In this document: positions 8,388-16,124 of the stretch, in pieces | Numbering within the stretch: the first letter of the stretch is position 1 | Layout: the number at the start of each line of letters is the position of its first letter | From: JANRKF01 sp033763575 | Lineage (GTDB): Bacteria > Pseudomonadota > Alphaproteobacteria > Rickettsiales > SXRF01 | NCBI GenBank assembly: GCA_033763575.1 | Contig: JANRKF010000028.1 | Coordinates: 1 to 39,579, forward strand | Direction: 5' to 3' | DNA length: 39,579 nt | Translations under genes and position numbers: made by a program | Notes under the pieces: generated by a model | The model's input: the letters and a program-made list of their open reading frames with translations, nothing else | What the model was told of the DNA's origin: nothing | Databases searched by the model: none

Positions 8388-9271
8388 CAGGCGGCCCTGT
8401 CTTCGGTAAGGATATTCAGCAGGTATTTGCCGTAATCGCTCTTGCATAACGGGGCGGCCAGTGTGCGCAACTGCGCCGCATCAATGAAGCCCTGCCGGAA
8501 GGCAATTTCCTCGGGGCAGGCGACTTTGAGCCCCTGCCGCTTTTCGAGCGTGGCGATAAACTGGCTGGCCTCAAGCAGCGATTCATGCGTCCCGGTATCG
8601 AGCCAGGCATAGCCGCGCCCCATGATCTCGACATTCAGCCGCCCCTGTTCGAGGTACAGCCGGTTGAGGTCGGTGATTTCAAGCTCCCCGCGCGGCGAGG
8701 GTTTCAGGGTTTTGGCGAGGCGCACCACTGCGTTGTCGTAGAAATAAAGCCCGGTAACGGCGTAATTCGATTTCGGCTTTGTGGGTTTTTCCTCAAGGCT
8801 CAGTGCCCGGCCATGCGCATCGAAATCGACCACACCGTAGCGTTCAGGGTCGTGGACATGGTAGGCGAACACGCAGGCGCCATCGGTGGCGGCGCGGGCG
8901 CGGTTGAGGATTTTGTGAAACTCGTGGCCGTAGAAGATATTGTCGCCAAGAATGAGGGCGCACGGATCGTCGCCGAGAAACTCCTCGCCGATGAGGAACG
9001 CCTGCGCCAGCCCGTCGGGCGAGGGTTGCACCGCGTAGGAAAGGCGAAGTCCCCACTGCGAACCATCGCCCAGCAGGCGCTCAAACAGCGGTGTATCCTG
9101 CGGGGTCGAGATAATCAGAATCTCGCGGATACCCGCCAGCATCAGGGTTGAAAGCGGGTAATAGACCATCGGCTTGTCGAAAATCGGCAGCAATTGCTTG
9201 CTGACCACACTCGTCACCGGGTGCAGGCGCGTCCCCGAACCGCCGGCCAGAATGATTCCTTTGCGTTTCAT
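8387..9271 (-). CDS. rmlA: Glucose-1-phosphate thymidylyltransferase RmlA
   Basis: This 294-residue enzyme makes dTDP-glucose from dTTP and glucose-1-phosphate. It has the nucleotidyltransferase signature GIILAGGSGTRLHPVTSVVS, KQLLPIFDKPMVYYPLSTLM, the substrate motif ALILGDNIFYG, and EEKPTKPKSNYAVTGLYFYD and GYAWLDTGTHESLLEAS, all standard for RmlA. The length is normal. The ATG at 9271 has GGA 6 bases upstream; an in-frame TTG at 9277 is unnecessary. It is the first committed step of the amino-sugar pathway in this cluster. No rmlC or rmlD is present in the window, so rhamnose is not the evident product here. Confidence 0.96.
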   Translation of the reverse strand: MKRKGIILAGGSGTRLHPVTSVVSKQLLPIFDKPMVYYPLSTLMLAGIREILIISTPQDTPLFERLLGDGSQWGLRLSYAVQPSPDGLAQAFLIGEEFLGDDPCALILGDNIFYGHEFHKILNRARAATDGACVFAYHVHDPERYGVVDFDAHGRALSLEEKPTKPKSNYAVTGLYFYDNAVVRLAKTLKPSPRGELEITDLNRLYLEQGRLNVEIMGRGYAWLDTGTHESLLEASQFIATLEKRQGLKVACPEEIAFRQGFIDAAQLRTLAAPLCKSDYGKYLLNILTEDRAA

Positions 9272-9343
9272 AAACAATCCGTAAGCATTTTTTTTACGTT
9301 GTAGCAGATGGAAGCCCGCTGGCCACCGATTTTTGCCGTCGCC

Positions 9344-10429
9344 TCAGGCCGAGCGTTGCCGGGCAGGTGCGCGGTATGCACCGCTTTGAATATGGGCAAT
9401 CCATTGCGGGTTGGCGAGATACCAGGCGATGGTTTTACGGATACCGCTCTCGAAGGTTTCCGTGGGCGACCAGCCCAGCTCCCGGTGGATTTTGCCCGCA
9501 TCAATCGCGTAGCGGCGGTCATGCCCCGGCCGGTCGGTAACGAAGCTTATCAGCTCGCGGTAGCTGGCAATCGCCAACCCCTGCGCGGCAGGCGGCGCCA
9601 ACGCATCCAGCAGGGTGCAGATTGTTTCAACGATGGCGCGGTTGGTTTTTTCGTTGTTGCCGCCGATGGCGTAGGTTTCCCCCGGCACGCCCTGCGCCAG
9701 CACACGCGCGATGGCCGCGCAATGGTCGCTGACATAAAGCCAGTCGCGGATATTGTTGCCGTCGCCATAGATGGGCAGTTTTTCGCCGCGCAGCGCGTTG
9801 GTAATCATCAGCGGAATCAGCTTTTCCGGGAACTGGTAGGGGCCGTAATTGTTGGAGCAGTTGGTGGTCAGCACCGGCAGGCCGTAGGTGTGGAACCAGG
9901 CGCGCACGAGGTGGTCGGCAGCGGCTTTGCTGGCCGAATAGGGGCTATTCGGCTGGTAGGGCGTGGTTTCGGTAAACGGGTGCGCCTCGGGCGTCAGCGA
10001 GCCGAACACCTCGTCCGTGCTGACATGCAGGAAGCGGAACGCCGCGCGTTCCGGCGCGGGCAGCGCCGTCCAGAAGCCCCGCGCCGCCTCCAGCAGAGTG
10101 AAGGTGCCCGTGATATTGGTGCGGATGAAATCCCCCGGGCCATCAATGGAGCGATCGACATGGCTCTCCGCCGCAAAATGAATCATCGCGCGCGGGCGGT
10201 GGGTAGCCAGCAACTGATCGACCAGCGCGCGGTCGGTGATGTCGCCCTGCACAAACACATGGCGCGGGTCGCCCGCCAGCGCCGCCAGCGTTTCGGGGTT
10301 GCCGGCATAGGTCAGCGCATCAAGGTTGATGACGCGCCCCGGATGCTCCGCCAGCCAGTGATAGACGAAATTCGCGCCGATAAATCCTGTGCCGCCGGTG
10401 ACCAGTATGCTGCCGTCTGTGCCTGTCAT
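9344..10429 (-). CDS. rmlB: dTDP-glucose 4,6-dehydratase RmlB
   Basis: This 361-residue short-chain dehydrogenase-type enzyme converts dTDP-glucose to dTDP-4-keto-6-deoxyglucose with bound NAD. It has GGTGFIGANFV for NAD binding, FAAESHVDRSI, the catalytic STDEVFGSL (Thr-Asp-Glu), YSASKAAADHLVRAW (Tyr-x3-Lys), TNCSNNYGPYQFPEKLIPL, and DHCAAI and RPGHDRRYAID at the C-terminus. The rmlB stop lies 72 bases before the rmlA start. Its ATG is 1 base downstream of the stop of the glycosyltransferase gene at 10431, so they form one operon. The product feeds the FdtA ketoisomerase. Confidence 0.96.
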   Translation of the reverse strand: MTGTDGSILVTGGTGFIGANFVYHWLAEHPGRVINLDALTYAGNPETLAALAGDPRHVFVQGDITDRALVDQLLATHRPRAMIHFAAESHVDRSIDGPGDFIRTNITGTFTLLEAARGFWTALPAPERAAFRFLHVSTDEVFGSLTPEAHPFTETTPYQPNSPYSASKAAADHLVRAWFHTYGLPVLTTNCSNNYGPYQFPEKLIPLMITNALRGEKLPIYGDGNNIRDWLYVSDHCAAIARVLAQGVPGETYAIGGNNEKTNRAIVETICTLLDALAPPAAQGLAIASYRELISFVTDRPGHDRRYAIDAGKIHRELGWSPTETFESGIRKTIAWYLANPQWIAHIQSGAYRAPARQRSA

Positions 10430-10430
10430 C

Positions 10431-11354
10431 TCAAATCCTGTTCAGTAATGCCGCCACCAGCAACCCGGCGTTGCCAGGCGCCGTCTGCCGATAGATGCCG
10501 CTACGGTATAACCCGAAAAGCCGTGGCAATAAAAGACTTTTACGCGCCCGGGCAAAGTGGTCGAGCGTGGCGCGGTTTTCTTCCGTCAGCAGAAACCGGG
10601 ATGCCTGCAACGCCGCCACCTGCACATCGTTCCAGCGCCGCCATTTTCCTTCCAGCAATTGACCAATGCGCGCCAGCGAGGCCATGAGCCCGACATTCGA
10701 GCCCGAGAGCGCGCGGCCATGCTGGCGGTAGCTGAGGCTCGGCACGGGGTCATAGAGAATCCGCCCACCGGCGCCGCTGATAAGCTGGTACGCCCACCAG
10801 TCGTGGCTGACGACCGCGACCGGCCCCGCCGCGCGCAGCAGGGCAAGGGCGGCGCGGTTCATCAGCAGGGTGTTGCCGCCGGCGAAACATTGCACCAGCG
10901 CATTGCGAAAATGCAACGGGCGCGTAAACAGCGGCGAAAAGCCGTAGGGCGTGCCGTGCGTATCCATCAGCCGCGTGCGCGTGCCATACAGCGCCGGAAT
11001 ATCGGCGGGAATATCGCGCAGGGCCGCTACCCCGCGCGCCAGTTTCTCCGGCTCCCAGATGTCGTCCTGATCGGAAAACGCGACGTAATCCGCCTCAGCC
11101 ATCGGATGAAACAGCGCCGCCATGAAATTGGCCGCAAAGCCCCGGCGTGGGCCGTCAATGATGGTAGTGGGGTGCGTGGCCGCGAAATCCTGCAGCAGGG
11201 CGCAGGTGGCGTCGGTCGAACCGTCGTCGCTGGCCAGCAGGTGCCAGTCGCGGTGCGTCTGCTGCGCAATCGACTGGATTTGCTCAGGAAGATACACCTG
11301 CCCCTGATAGGTCGTCAGCAGGATGGCAACTGATGCATTAGGTAACAAAGACAT
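10431..11354 (-). CDS. Family 2 glycosyltransferase (rhamnosyltransferase-like)
   Basis: This 307-residue GT-A enzyme has VAILLTTYQGQVYLPEQIQS, LASDDGSTDATC and the metal-binding FSDQDDIWEPEKLARG, followed by FAGGNTLLMNRAALALL. This pattern matches GT2 enzymes annotated as rhamnosyl- or O-antigen glycosyltransferases (RfbN/WbbL type). It is the first gene of the minus-strand polysaccharide operon. GGGGAGG lies 3 bases before the ATG at 11354, a strong ribosome site. The promoter should lie in 11355-11491, but I see no convincing -35/-10 pair there. The acceptor is unknown. Confidence 0.85.
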   Translation of the reverse strand: MSLLPNASVAILLTTYQGQVYLPEQIQSIAQQTHRDWHLLASDDGSTDATCALLQDFAATHPTTIIDGPRRGFAANFMAALFHPMAEADYVAFSDQDDIWEPEKLARGVAALRDIPADIPALYGTRTRLMDTHGTPYGFSPLFTRPLHFRNALVQCFAGGNTLLMNRAALALLRAAGPVAVVSHDWWAYQLISGAGGRILYDPVPSLSYRQHGRALSGSNVGLMASLARIGQLLEGKWRRWNDVQVAALQASRFLLTEENRATLDHFARARKSLLLPRLFGLYRSGIYRQTAPGNAGLLVAALLNRI

Positions 11355-11491
11355 ACGCCTCCCCTAGCATGCACCCCGCGGGCAGGCAATGTATTATCCG
11401 GTCGAATTGTTTGCCTTTTTATGCTACATTGCACCGGCAGATGCTCGGTTTTCATGCCGCGCAACGCAGCAACGCCTGACGGAAGGAACCC

Positions 11492-12226
11492 ATGCCGGAC
11501 AAAACACCCCGCGCCCTTACCCGCGAAAGCTTTATCAAAGCCGCAAGAGAGGCATGGGATGAAGCGAACACACCACGCGCCGCGCGGGAGCGGCTGACCT
11601 CGGAAATCGTCGCCCTGTTCGCAGCGATTGAGGCGCAATCCGGGCGGCGCTTCCCTTTCGCCTATCGGCGTGATGGGCAGGCGGAGATCCTGATTAACGG
11701 CCATAAAAAAGGCGGCGTTCACATCGACGCTGAACATGTGACACTGTTTACCAACGAACGCGCCCTGTCGCCGGATGCGGCTTCCACCGCACCATCATCT
11801 CAAATTAGCGTGCATCCGGTGCACCGTGTAGCACAAAAATTACCCCTCGGCGAGGAATGGCTCACTGCCGCCGCCGCCCGCGCAACCTTGTCTGCCAGCC
11901 CAGAACAACTAGCACCATTAAGCCGGGCAGAGCGATTAGCCCTATCCTCCCGGTTCACCGCATTAAAAAATTCGTCAATCTCCAACGACGCGATAGATGC
12001 GATCCGCGCCGCGCGGAAGGCGGCAGAGATTGCCGACGACGCCGAAAGCACCACGCTTGGCGTCCGCGTCATGCCTCAGGGGAGAAATTTTGCCATTCAC
12101 CGCGATAGCCTTGACGCCTACCGGGCATTGGTCGAACGAATTCAGAAGGAGCGGCTTGACCATCTGACTGGCCATGTGCGGCATGTTCACCCTCAGCCTG
12201 GCACCGCCCCGTCGATGGGGCGCTGA
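11492..12226 (+). CDS. Hypothetical protein, 244 aa
   Basis: I do not recognise a family. The start is well supported by GGAAGGAA 3 bases before the ATG. The protein is soluble-looking, Ala- and Arg-rich and largely helical. It has a short segment RRFPFAYRRDGQAEILINGH followed by KKGGVHIDAEHVTLFTNERA that could be a small beta element, and a long C-terminal helical part (LSRAERLALSSRFTALKNSS and onward). There is no signal peptide or membrane span. It stands alone on the plus strand between the polysaccharide operon and the his operon. GC-rich codon use matches the neighbours, so it is probably a resident gene. Confidence 0.65.
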   Translation: MPDKTPRALTRESFIKAAREAWDEANTPRAARERLTSEIVALFAAIEAQSGRRFPFAYRRDGQAEILINGHKKGGVHIDAEHVTLFTNERALSPDAASTAPSSQISVHPVHRVAQKLPLGEEWLTAAAARATLSASPEQLAPLSRAERLALSSRFTALKNSSISNDAIDAIRAARKAAEIADDAESTTLGVRVMPQGRNFAIHRDSLDAYRALVERIQKERLDHLTGHVRHVHPQPGTAPSMGR

Positions 12227-12328
12227 CCTGCGTGCGGTAGAGGCACAACGCCGCCAGTTGCAAATGCTGCGCGCATCGCTTATAGCTGCGCATCATGCCC
12301 TGATTCACACCACCCCTTGAGGATTCCC

Positions 12329-12559
12329 ATGACCGACGACGACACCGAAATCACCAAAGACAGCAACGGCACCCAATTGAAAGATGGCGACACGGTGACG
12401 CTCATCAAGGATTTGAAAGTCAAAGGCGCCAACACCACGCTCAAGCGCGGCACCACCATCAAAAACATCCGCCTGAGCTTCAATCCCGAAGAAATCGAGT
12501 GCAACGCCGAGAAGGTCAAAGGCCTCGTCCTGCGTACCGAGTTTCTGAAAAAAGCCTAA
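12329..12559 (+). CDS. yjdM: YjdM/PhnA-domain protein lacking the zinc ribbon
   Basis: This 76-residue protein matches the C-terminal PhnA domain of YjdM: DSNGTQLKDGDTVTLIKDLK followed by VKGANTTLKRGTTIKNIRL and a final LRTEFLKKA. Full-length YjdM proteins start with a four-Cys zinc ribbon that is absent here, and only the small SH3-like barrel remains. The family was once linked to alkylphosphonate use because of its place near the E. coli phn operon, but its role is not established. The ATG at 12329 has GAGG about 6 bases upstream; a TTG at 12317 overlaps that ribosome site and is unlikely. It converges on hisE. Confidence 0.85.
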   Translation: MTDDDTEITKDSNGTQLKDGDTVTLIKDLKVKGANTTLKRGTTIKNIRLSFNPEEIECNAEKVKGLVLRTEFLKKA

Positions 12560-12572
12560 ACTTTTCGGCGGT

Positions 12573-12899
12573 TTATTCTGCGACCCGCGCCGCTTTTTCG
12601 GCGATGCCGCTTTGCGCTTCGCGCCGCGCCAGTTCGGCCATCACCTCGGCGGGGATAACCCCCATCGACTGCCACAACACCATGAGGTGAAAGAGCAGAT
12701 CCGCGCTTTCGGCGACCACTTCCTCGCGGTGCCCCTGCGCGGCGGCAATCGCCACTTCGACGCCCTCCTCGCCGACTTTCTTGGCAATCCGCGCCGGGCC
12801 GCGTTTGAGCAGCTTGGCCGTATGCGAAAGTTTCGGGTCGCCACCGACGCGGCTTTGGATGGTGGCAATCAGGGTATCGAGGTACAAAAAAGCGCTCAT
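12573..12899 (-). CDS. hisE: Phosphoribosyl-ATP diphosphatase HisE
   Basis: This 108-residue enzyme of the MazG-like all-alpha NTP pyrophosphohydrolase fold catalyses step 2 of histidine synthesis, PR-ATP to PR-AMP. It has LDTLIATIQSRVGGDPKLSH, KKVGEEGVEVAIAAAQGH with the metal-binding Glu cluster, and VVAESADLLFHLMVLW with the second metal-binding E..D. It is a stand-alone HisE, not fused to HisI. The gene starts 1 base after the hisF stop and is the last of the his operon. No hisI, hisG, hisD or hisC lies in the window. Confidence 0.94.
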   Translation of the reverse strand: MSAFLYLDTLIATIQSRVGGDPKLSHTAKLLKRGPARIAKKVGEEGVEVAIAAAQGHREEVVAESADLLFHLMVLWQSMGVIPAEVMAELARREAQSGIAEKAARVAE

Positions 12900-12900
12900 G

Positions 12901-13743
12901 CTATGTCCTTACTGCAATTCCCGCCTGCGATAAAGCCTCTTTCGCCTGCGCCACGGTAAACTGCCCAAAATGGAAAACGGACGCGGCGAGCAGGCCGGTC
13001 GCCCCCGCCTGTGCACCTTGCGCAAAATGCTGCAGGCTGCCAACGCCGCCCGAGGCAATCAGCGGCACGCGCGTCACCGCCGCAATGCGCGCCAACAATG
13101 CCACGTCGTAGCCGTCTTTGGTGCCGTCCCTGTCCATTGAGGTGACGAGCAGTTCGCCCGCGCCGAGCGCCACCACCTGCGTTGCAAAGGCGACGGCATC
13201 AATCCCGGTCGCCTTGCGCCCGCCATGGGTGAACACTTCCCAGCGATCGTCGCCGGTGCGTTTGGCGTCGATGGCCACTACAATACATTGCGCCCCGAAT
13301 TTTTCGGCCGCCTCGCGCACGAATTCTGGACGGGCGACGGCGGCGGAATTAATCGCGACCTTGTCGGCTCCCGCCAGCAACAGGGCGCGGATATCGTCGA
13401 GCGTGCGCACACCGCCGCCGACCGTGAACGGCATAAAGCAATGCTGCGCCACGCGGTCCACCATATCGACAAGGATGCCGCGATTGTCCGAAGTGGCGGT
13501 GATGTCGAGGAAACAAAGCTCATCCGCCCCTTGCGCGTCGTAGGCCTGCGCCTGCGCTACGGGGTCGCCCGCATCGACCAGATCGACGAAATTCACGCCC
13601 TTGACGACGCGGCCATCCGCAACATCAAGGCAGGGGATAATGCGCACGGGAAAAGTCGATTGAAGGGAGGCTTGCCCCCCTTTCGCGCCGTTGGCGCTGA
13701 CCCCTGCCGCACGCGGCTCGCCCGAAGGGCTACGCGGTATCAC
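12901..13743 (-). CDS. hisF: Imidazole glycerol phosphate synthase subunit HisF
   Basis: This (beta/alpha)8-barrel cyclase works with the glutaminase HisH to form imidazole glycerol phosphate and AICAR. VRIIPCLDVADGRVVKGVNF carries the catalytic Asp, and SMDRDGTKDGYD carries the second Asp. VGGGVRTLDDIRALLLAGAD and IASGGVGSLQHFAQ bind the phosphates. The GTG at 13743 overlaps the hisA stop as GTGA, which gives 280 residues, about 25-30 more than usual. The extra N-terminal residues (IPRSPSGEPRAAGVSANGAK and onward) are low-complexity and coincide with three hairpins in the DNA. An internal GTG at 13647 would give a normal-length protein of 248 residues. Confidence 0.93.
   Translation of the reverse strand: MIPRSPSGEPRAAGVSANGAKGGQASLQSTFPVRIIPCLDVADGRVVKGVNFVDLVDAGDPVAQAQAYDAQGADELCFLDITATSDNRGILVDMVDRVAQHCFMPFTVGGGVRTLDDIRALLLAGADKVAINSAAVARPEFVREAAEKFGAQCIVVAIDAKRTGDDRWEVFTHGGRKATGIDAVAFATQVVALGAGELLVTSMDRDGTKDGYDVALLARIAAVTRVPLIASGGVGSLQHFAQGAQAGATGLLAASVFHFGQFTVAQAKEALSQAGIAVRT
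13663..13730. repeat. Cluster of three small palindromes in the hisA-hisF junction
   Basis: Three hairpin-forming units follow one another: AAGGGAGG-cttg-CCCCCCTT (13663-13682, 7 of 8 pairs), GCGCC-gtt-GGCGC (13685-13697, perfect) and GCCC-gaa-GGGC (13720-13730, perfect). They lie exactly where the hisF reading frame carries an unconserved N-terminal extension. This looks like a small palindromic repeat inserted in frame, as in the repetitive palindromic elements of some alphaproteobacteria. Alternatively it is an intra-operon RNA structure that tunes hisF translation. No second copy was recognised in the window. Confidence 0.45.
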
Positions 13744-14480
13744 ACGGACTCCGACGGTGAGTGCATCAACGCCAGCGCATCGTAGGGCTGGATCGTGTTT
13801 TCATAGAGGGCGCGGCCGATGATGATGCCTTCGATGCCGCAGGCCTCCTGCGCTTTCGCGGCGCGCAGATCGTCGATAGTGCTAATCCCGCCCGAGAGAA
13901 TCACGGGGATGGAAATTGCTTTGGCGAGCGCCACGGTTTCCTCAAGGTTCGGGCCGTCGAGCGTGCCATCGCGGGCGATGTCGGTGTAAATAATTGCCGC
14001 CACCCCGGCATCCTCGAACAGCTTTGCCAGCTCGACCGCTTTCATCGTCGAGGCTTTGACCCAGCCCTCAACCGCCACCATGCCGTCGCGCGCATCGATC
14101 CCGACCGCGATTTTCCCCGCATGCGCCTGCGCCATCTCTTTCACCAGCGCCGGATTTTTCACCGCCGCCGTGCCCAGAATGACGCGCGAAACACCCGCTT
14201 CCAGCCAGGTTTCGACCCCGGCACGGTCGCGGATGCCGCCGCCGAGCTGCACCGGAATCGCCACCGATTGCAGGATGCGCGTCACCACGTCGCGGTTGAC
14301 GGCTTCACCGCTGACCGCCCCGTTCAGATCAACCACATGCAGGTAGTCAAACCCCGCCGCCTCGAAACGGCGCGCCTGCGCCGCCGCGTCCTCGTGGTAA
14401 ACGGTCGAGGCGTTCATGTCGCCACGAAACAGGCGCACGCACTGGCCATCTTTCAAATCAATCGCGGGGTAGAGTCTCAT
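13740..14480 (-). CDS. hisA: ProFAR isomerase HisA
   Basis: 1-(5-phosphoribosyl)-5-[(5-phosphoribosylamino)methylideneamino]imidazole-4-carboxamide isomerase, 246 residues, a (beta/alpha)8 barrel related to HisF. It has YPAIDLKDGQCVRLFRGDM with the catalytic Asp, VVDLNGAVSGEAVN, PVQLGGGIRDRAGVETWLEA, VGIDARDGMVAVEGW, YTDIARDGTLDGPNLE with the second catalytic Asp, and ILSGGISTIDDL. It supplies the substrate of HisF/HisH. The ATG at 14480 overlaps the stop of the acetyltransferase gene as ATGA, and its own stop overlaps the hisF GTG. All three are translationally coupled. Confidence 0.95.
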   Translation of the reverse strand: MRLYPAIDLKDGQCVRLFRGDMNASTVYHEDAAAQARRFEAAGFDYLHVVDLNGAVSGEAVNRDVVTRILQSVAIPVQLGGGIRDRAGVETWLEAGVSRVILGTAAVKNPALVKEMAQAHAGKIAVGIDARDGMVAVEGWVKASTMKAVELAKLFEDAGVAAIIYTDIARDGTLDGPNLEETVALAKAISIPVILSGGISTIDDLRAAKAQEACGIEGIIIGRALYENTIQPYDALALMHSPSESV

Positions 14481-15058
14481 ATCAGGTCGGAAATCGGTTC
14501 GATTTTCTTGTAGAAGAAATGCCCGGGCACCATGCTCGCATTCACAAACTCATAATAAGGCATCACGCCCCATTCCGTGTAGCCGTGGCTGCGGTAAACT
14601 TCGAGCGCGCGGGCTTGCGTTTCGCGCACCGAAAGATTGATTACCGAAAACCCCTCCTTGGCGGCTTCGCGTTCGGCGGCGTCGAGCAGCTTAGGTGCAA
14701 GGCCATGCCCGCGCGCCCAGGGCGCCACGAAATGCGCTTCGATACCGGCGGCAAAGGCCGAAGTCTCTTTCGATTTGCTGGGCCGCACCAGTTGGATGGA
14801 ACCAGCGATGACATTGTCGAGCCGGGCAACAAACAGGATGCGGGTCGGCACCATCAGCACGCCGCGCCAGTAGGATTCGATGGTTTCGCGCATCGGCGGT
14901 GTCAGCCAGTTAAAGCCGATGCCGTCGCGGATGGCGTCCTCGGTCGCTGCCGCAAGCTCGCCCAGCTCGTTGCTGCTAAGGGCGGTTTTGCGCTCGACGC
15001 TGAGAGAATGCGTCTCGGGTTTTGCTTCGGGATGTGCAGGCATGCGCTCTCGTTTCAT
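14477..15058 (-). CDS. GNAT family N-acetyltransferase inside the his operon
   Basis: This 193-residue protein has a GNAT core: RILFVARLDNVIAGSIQLVR (beta4 region), IEAHFVAPWARGHGLAPKLL (acetyl-CoA pyrophosphate loop, R-G-H-G-L/A) and VINLSVRETQARALEVYRSH with GYTEWGVMPYYE (C-terminal N..A...Y...G). The first 25 residues look disordered. The gene sits between hisH and hisA with 4-bp ATGA overlaps on both sides, so it is co-translated with the pathway. The acceptor is unknown. Placement suggests either a detoxifying or protein-modifying side role, or a simple neighbour kept by operon structure. Confidence 0.88.
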   Translation of the reverse strand: MKRERMPAHPEAKPETHSLSVERKTALSSNELGELAAATEDAIRDGIGFNWLTPPMRETIESYWRGVLMVPTRILFVARLDNVIAGSIQLVRPSKSKETSAFAAGIEAHFVAPWARGHGLAPKLLDAAEREAAKEGFSVINLSVRETQARALEVYRSHGYTEWGVMPYYEFVNASMVPGHFFYKKIEPISDLI

Positions 15059-15693
15059 CGGTTCAGGAAGTTTCGAATCATCTGCAGGCCGGTCGCCTGA
15101 CTTTTCTCGGGATGGAATTGTGTGGCGACAAGGTTGTCGCGGCCGATAAGTGCCACAATTTCGCCCCCATAGTCAACCGTGGCGAGCACTTCTTTAGGAT
15201 TACAACCCGTCGCAGCATAGGAATGGACGAAATACGCAAAATCGCCGTCGGCAACGCCGCGCAGCACAGGATGCTCTTTATGCTTAAGTTTCAGCTTATT
15301 CCACCCCATATGCGGAATCCGCAGGTTAGGATCGGACGGGGCGATTTCGCGCACCTCGCCTTTGAACCAGCCGAGCCCTTCATGCACCCCGTGCTCGTGG
15401 CCGCGCTCGAACAGCATCTGCATACCGACACAAATGCCAAGAAAAGGCTTCCCGCGCGTCAGCACCGCAGTTTCAAGCGCCGCGCGCATACCCGGCAACG
15501 CCTCAAGCCCGCGCATGCAATCGGCGAAGGCACCCACACCGGGCAGCACAATATGCGTCGCCTGCGCCAGTGCCGCCGCATCCGTGACCACGCTGACCGT
15601 CGCACCTTCCGGCAACTGGCTGACGATGGCTTTGCGCACCGAATGCAGGTTGCCGGCGCCGAAATCAATAATCGCAATGTTGGGAAACGCCAT
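15055..15693 (-). CDS. hisH: Imidazole glycerol phosphate synthase glutaminase subunit HisH
   Basis: This 212-residue class I glutamine amidotransferase gives ammonia to HisF. It has IIDFGAGNLHSVRKAI, HIVLPGVGAFADCM (oxyanion strand), the nucleophile Cys in FLGICVGMQMLFERG, IPHMGWNKL, FVHSYAA, and the catalytic His/Glu in VATQFHPEKSQATG. All triad residues are present. The length is normal. It lies downstream of the DUF2628 gene with a 9-base gap and overlaps the GNAT gene by 4 bp. Confidence 0.96.
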   Translation of the reverse strand: MAFPNIAIIDFGAGNLHSVRKAIVSQLPEGATVSVVTDAAALAQATHIVLPGVGAFADCMRGLEALPGMRAALETAVLTRGKPFLGICVGMQMLFERGHEHGVHEGLGWFKGEVREIAPSDPNLRIPHMGWNKLKLKHKEHPVLRGVADGDFAYFVHSYAATGCNPKEVLATVDYGGEIVALIGRDNLVATQFHPEKSQATGLQMIRNFLNR

Positions 15694-15702
15694 AGGGAAT
15701 GC

Positions 15703-16086
15703 CTACGTCGCCACGTCGTAATAACGGCGCTCGGCGGCGATTTCATCGGGCGCGACCACCACGCCCGTCAGCCGGTAGCCGCGACGCTGGAACAGCCAGC
15801 CCTGCAGGTCGTAGGCATGAAAACCGAACATAAGCTGCACCCAGACCTGCAACAGCAACGCCGACATTTCCGGCAGGCGCAACCCCGCCGTCAGGGCGCC
15901 AAGCACAACCACCACGGCGGCATATCCTGCCAGCAGCAGCCATTGGCGCTGCGCCAGCAACCACAGGCCGCCGAAACTGAAGGCCCAGAACGAGAACCCC
16001 TCGCGCAGCAACTGCACGCGCTCGGTCGGCTCTGCCGCCTCGGGCTTCTCATACACCGTAAAAACTTTTTCCGACACACCAAACAT
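15703..16086 (-). CDS. DUF2628 family membrane protein
   Basis: This 127-residue protein begins MFGVSEKVFTVYEKPEAAEP, followed by FSFWAFSFGGLWLLAQRQWL, two or three hydrophobic segments (about residues 32-70) and FGFHAYDLQGWLFQRRGYRL near the C-terminus. This matches DUF2628 proteins, small inner-membrane proteins found beside hisH/hisB in many alphaproteobacteria. No function is established. AAGGA lies about 10 bases before the ATG. It is part of the his transcript between hisB and hisH. Confidence 0.85.
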   Translation of the reverse strand: MFGVSEKVFTVYEKPEAAEPTERVQLLREGFSFWAFSFGGLWLLAQRQWLLLAGYAAVVVVLGALTAGLRLPEMSALLLQVWVQLMFGFHAYDLQGWLFQRRGYRLTGVVVAPDEIAAERRYYDVAT

Positions 16087-16124
16087 GGTTCAGAATCCTT
16101 CGTGACTGGGGGCGTAATGCCGCC

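Noticed and set aside
9308..10687. Plus-strand open frame of 459 codons opposite rmlB
   Set aside because: It is long only because of GC-rich antisense codons. The minus strand carries complete RmlB motifs, and the frame has no ribosome site or domain.
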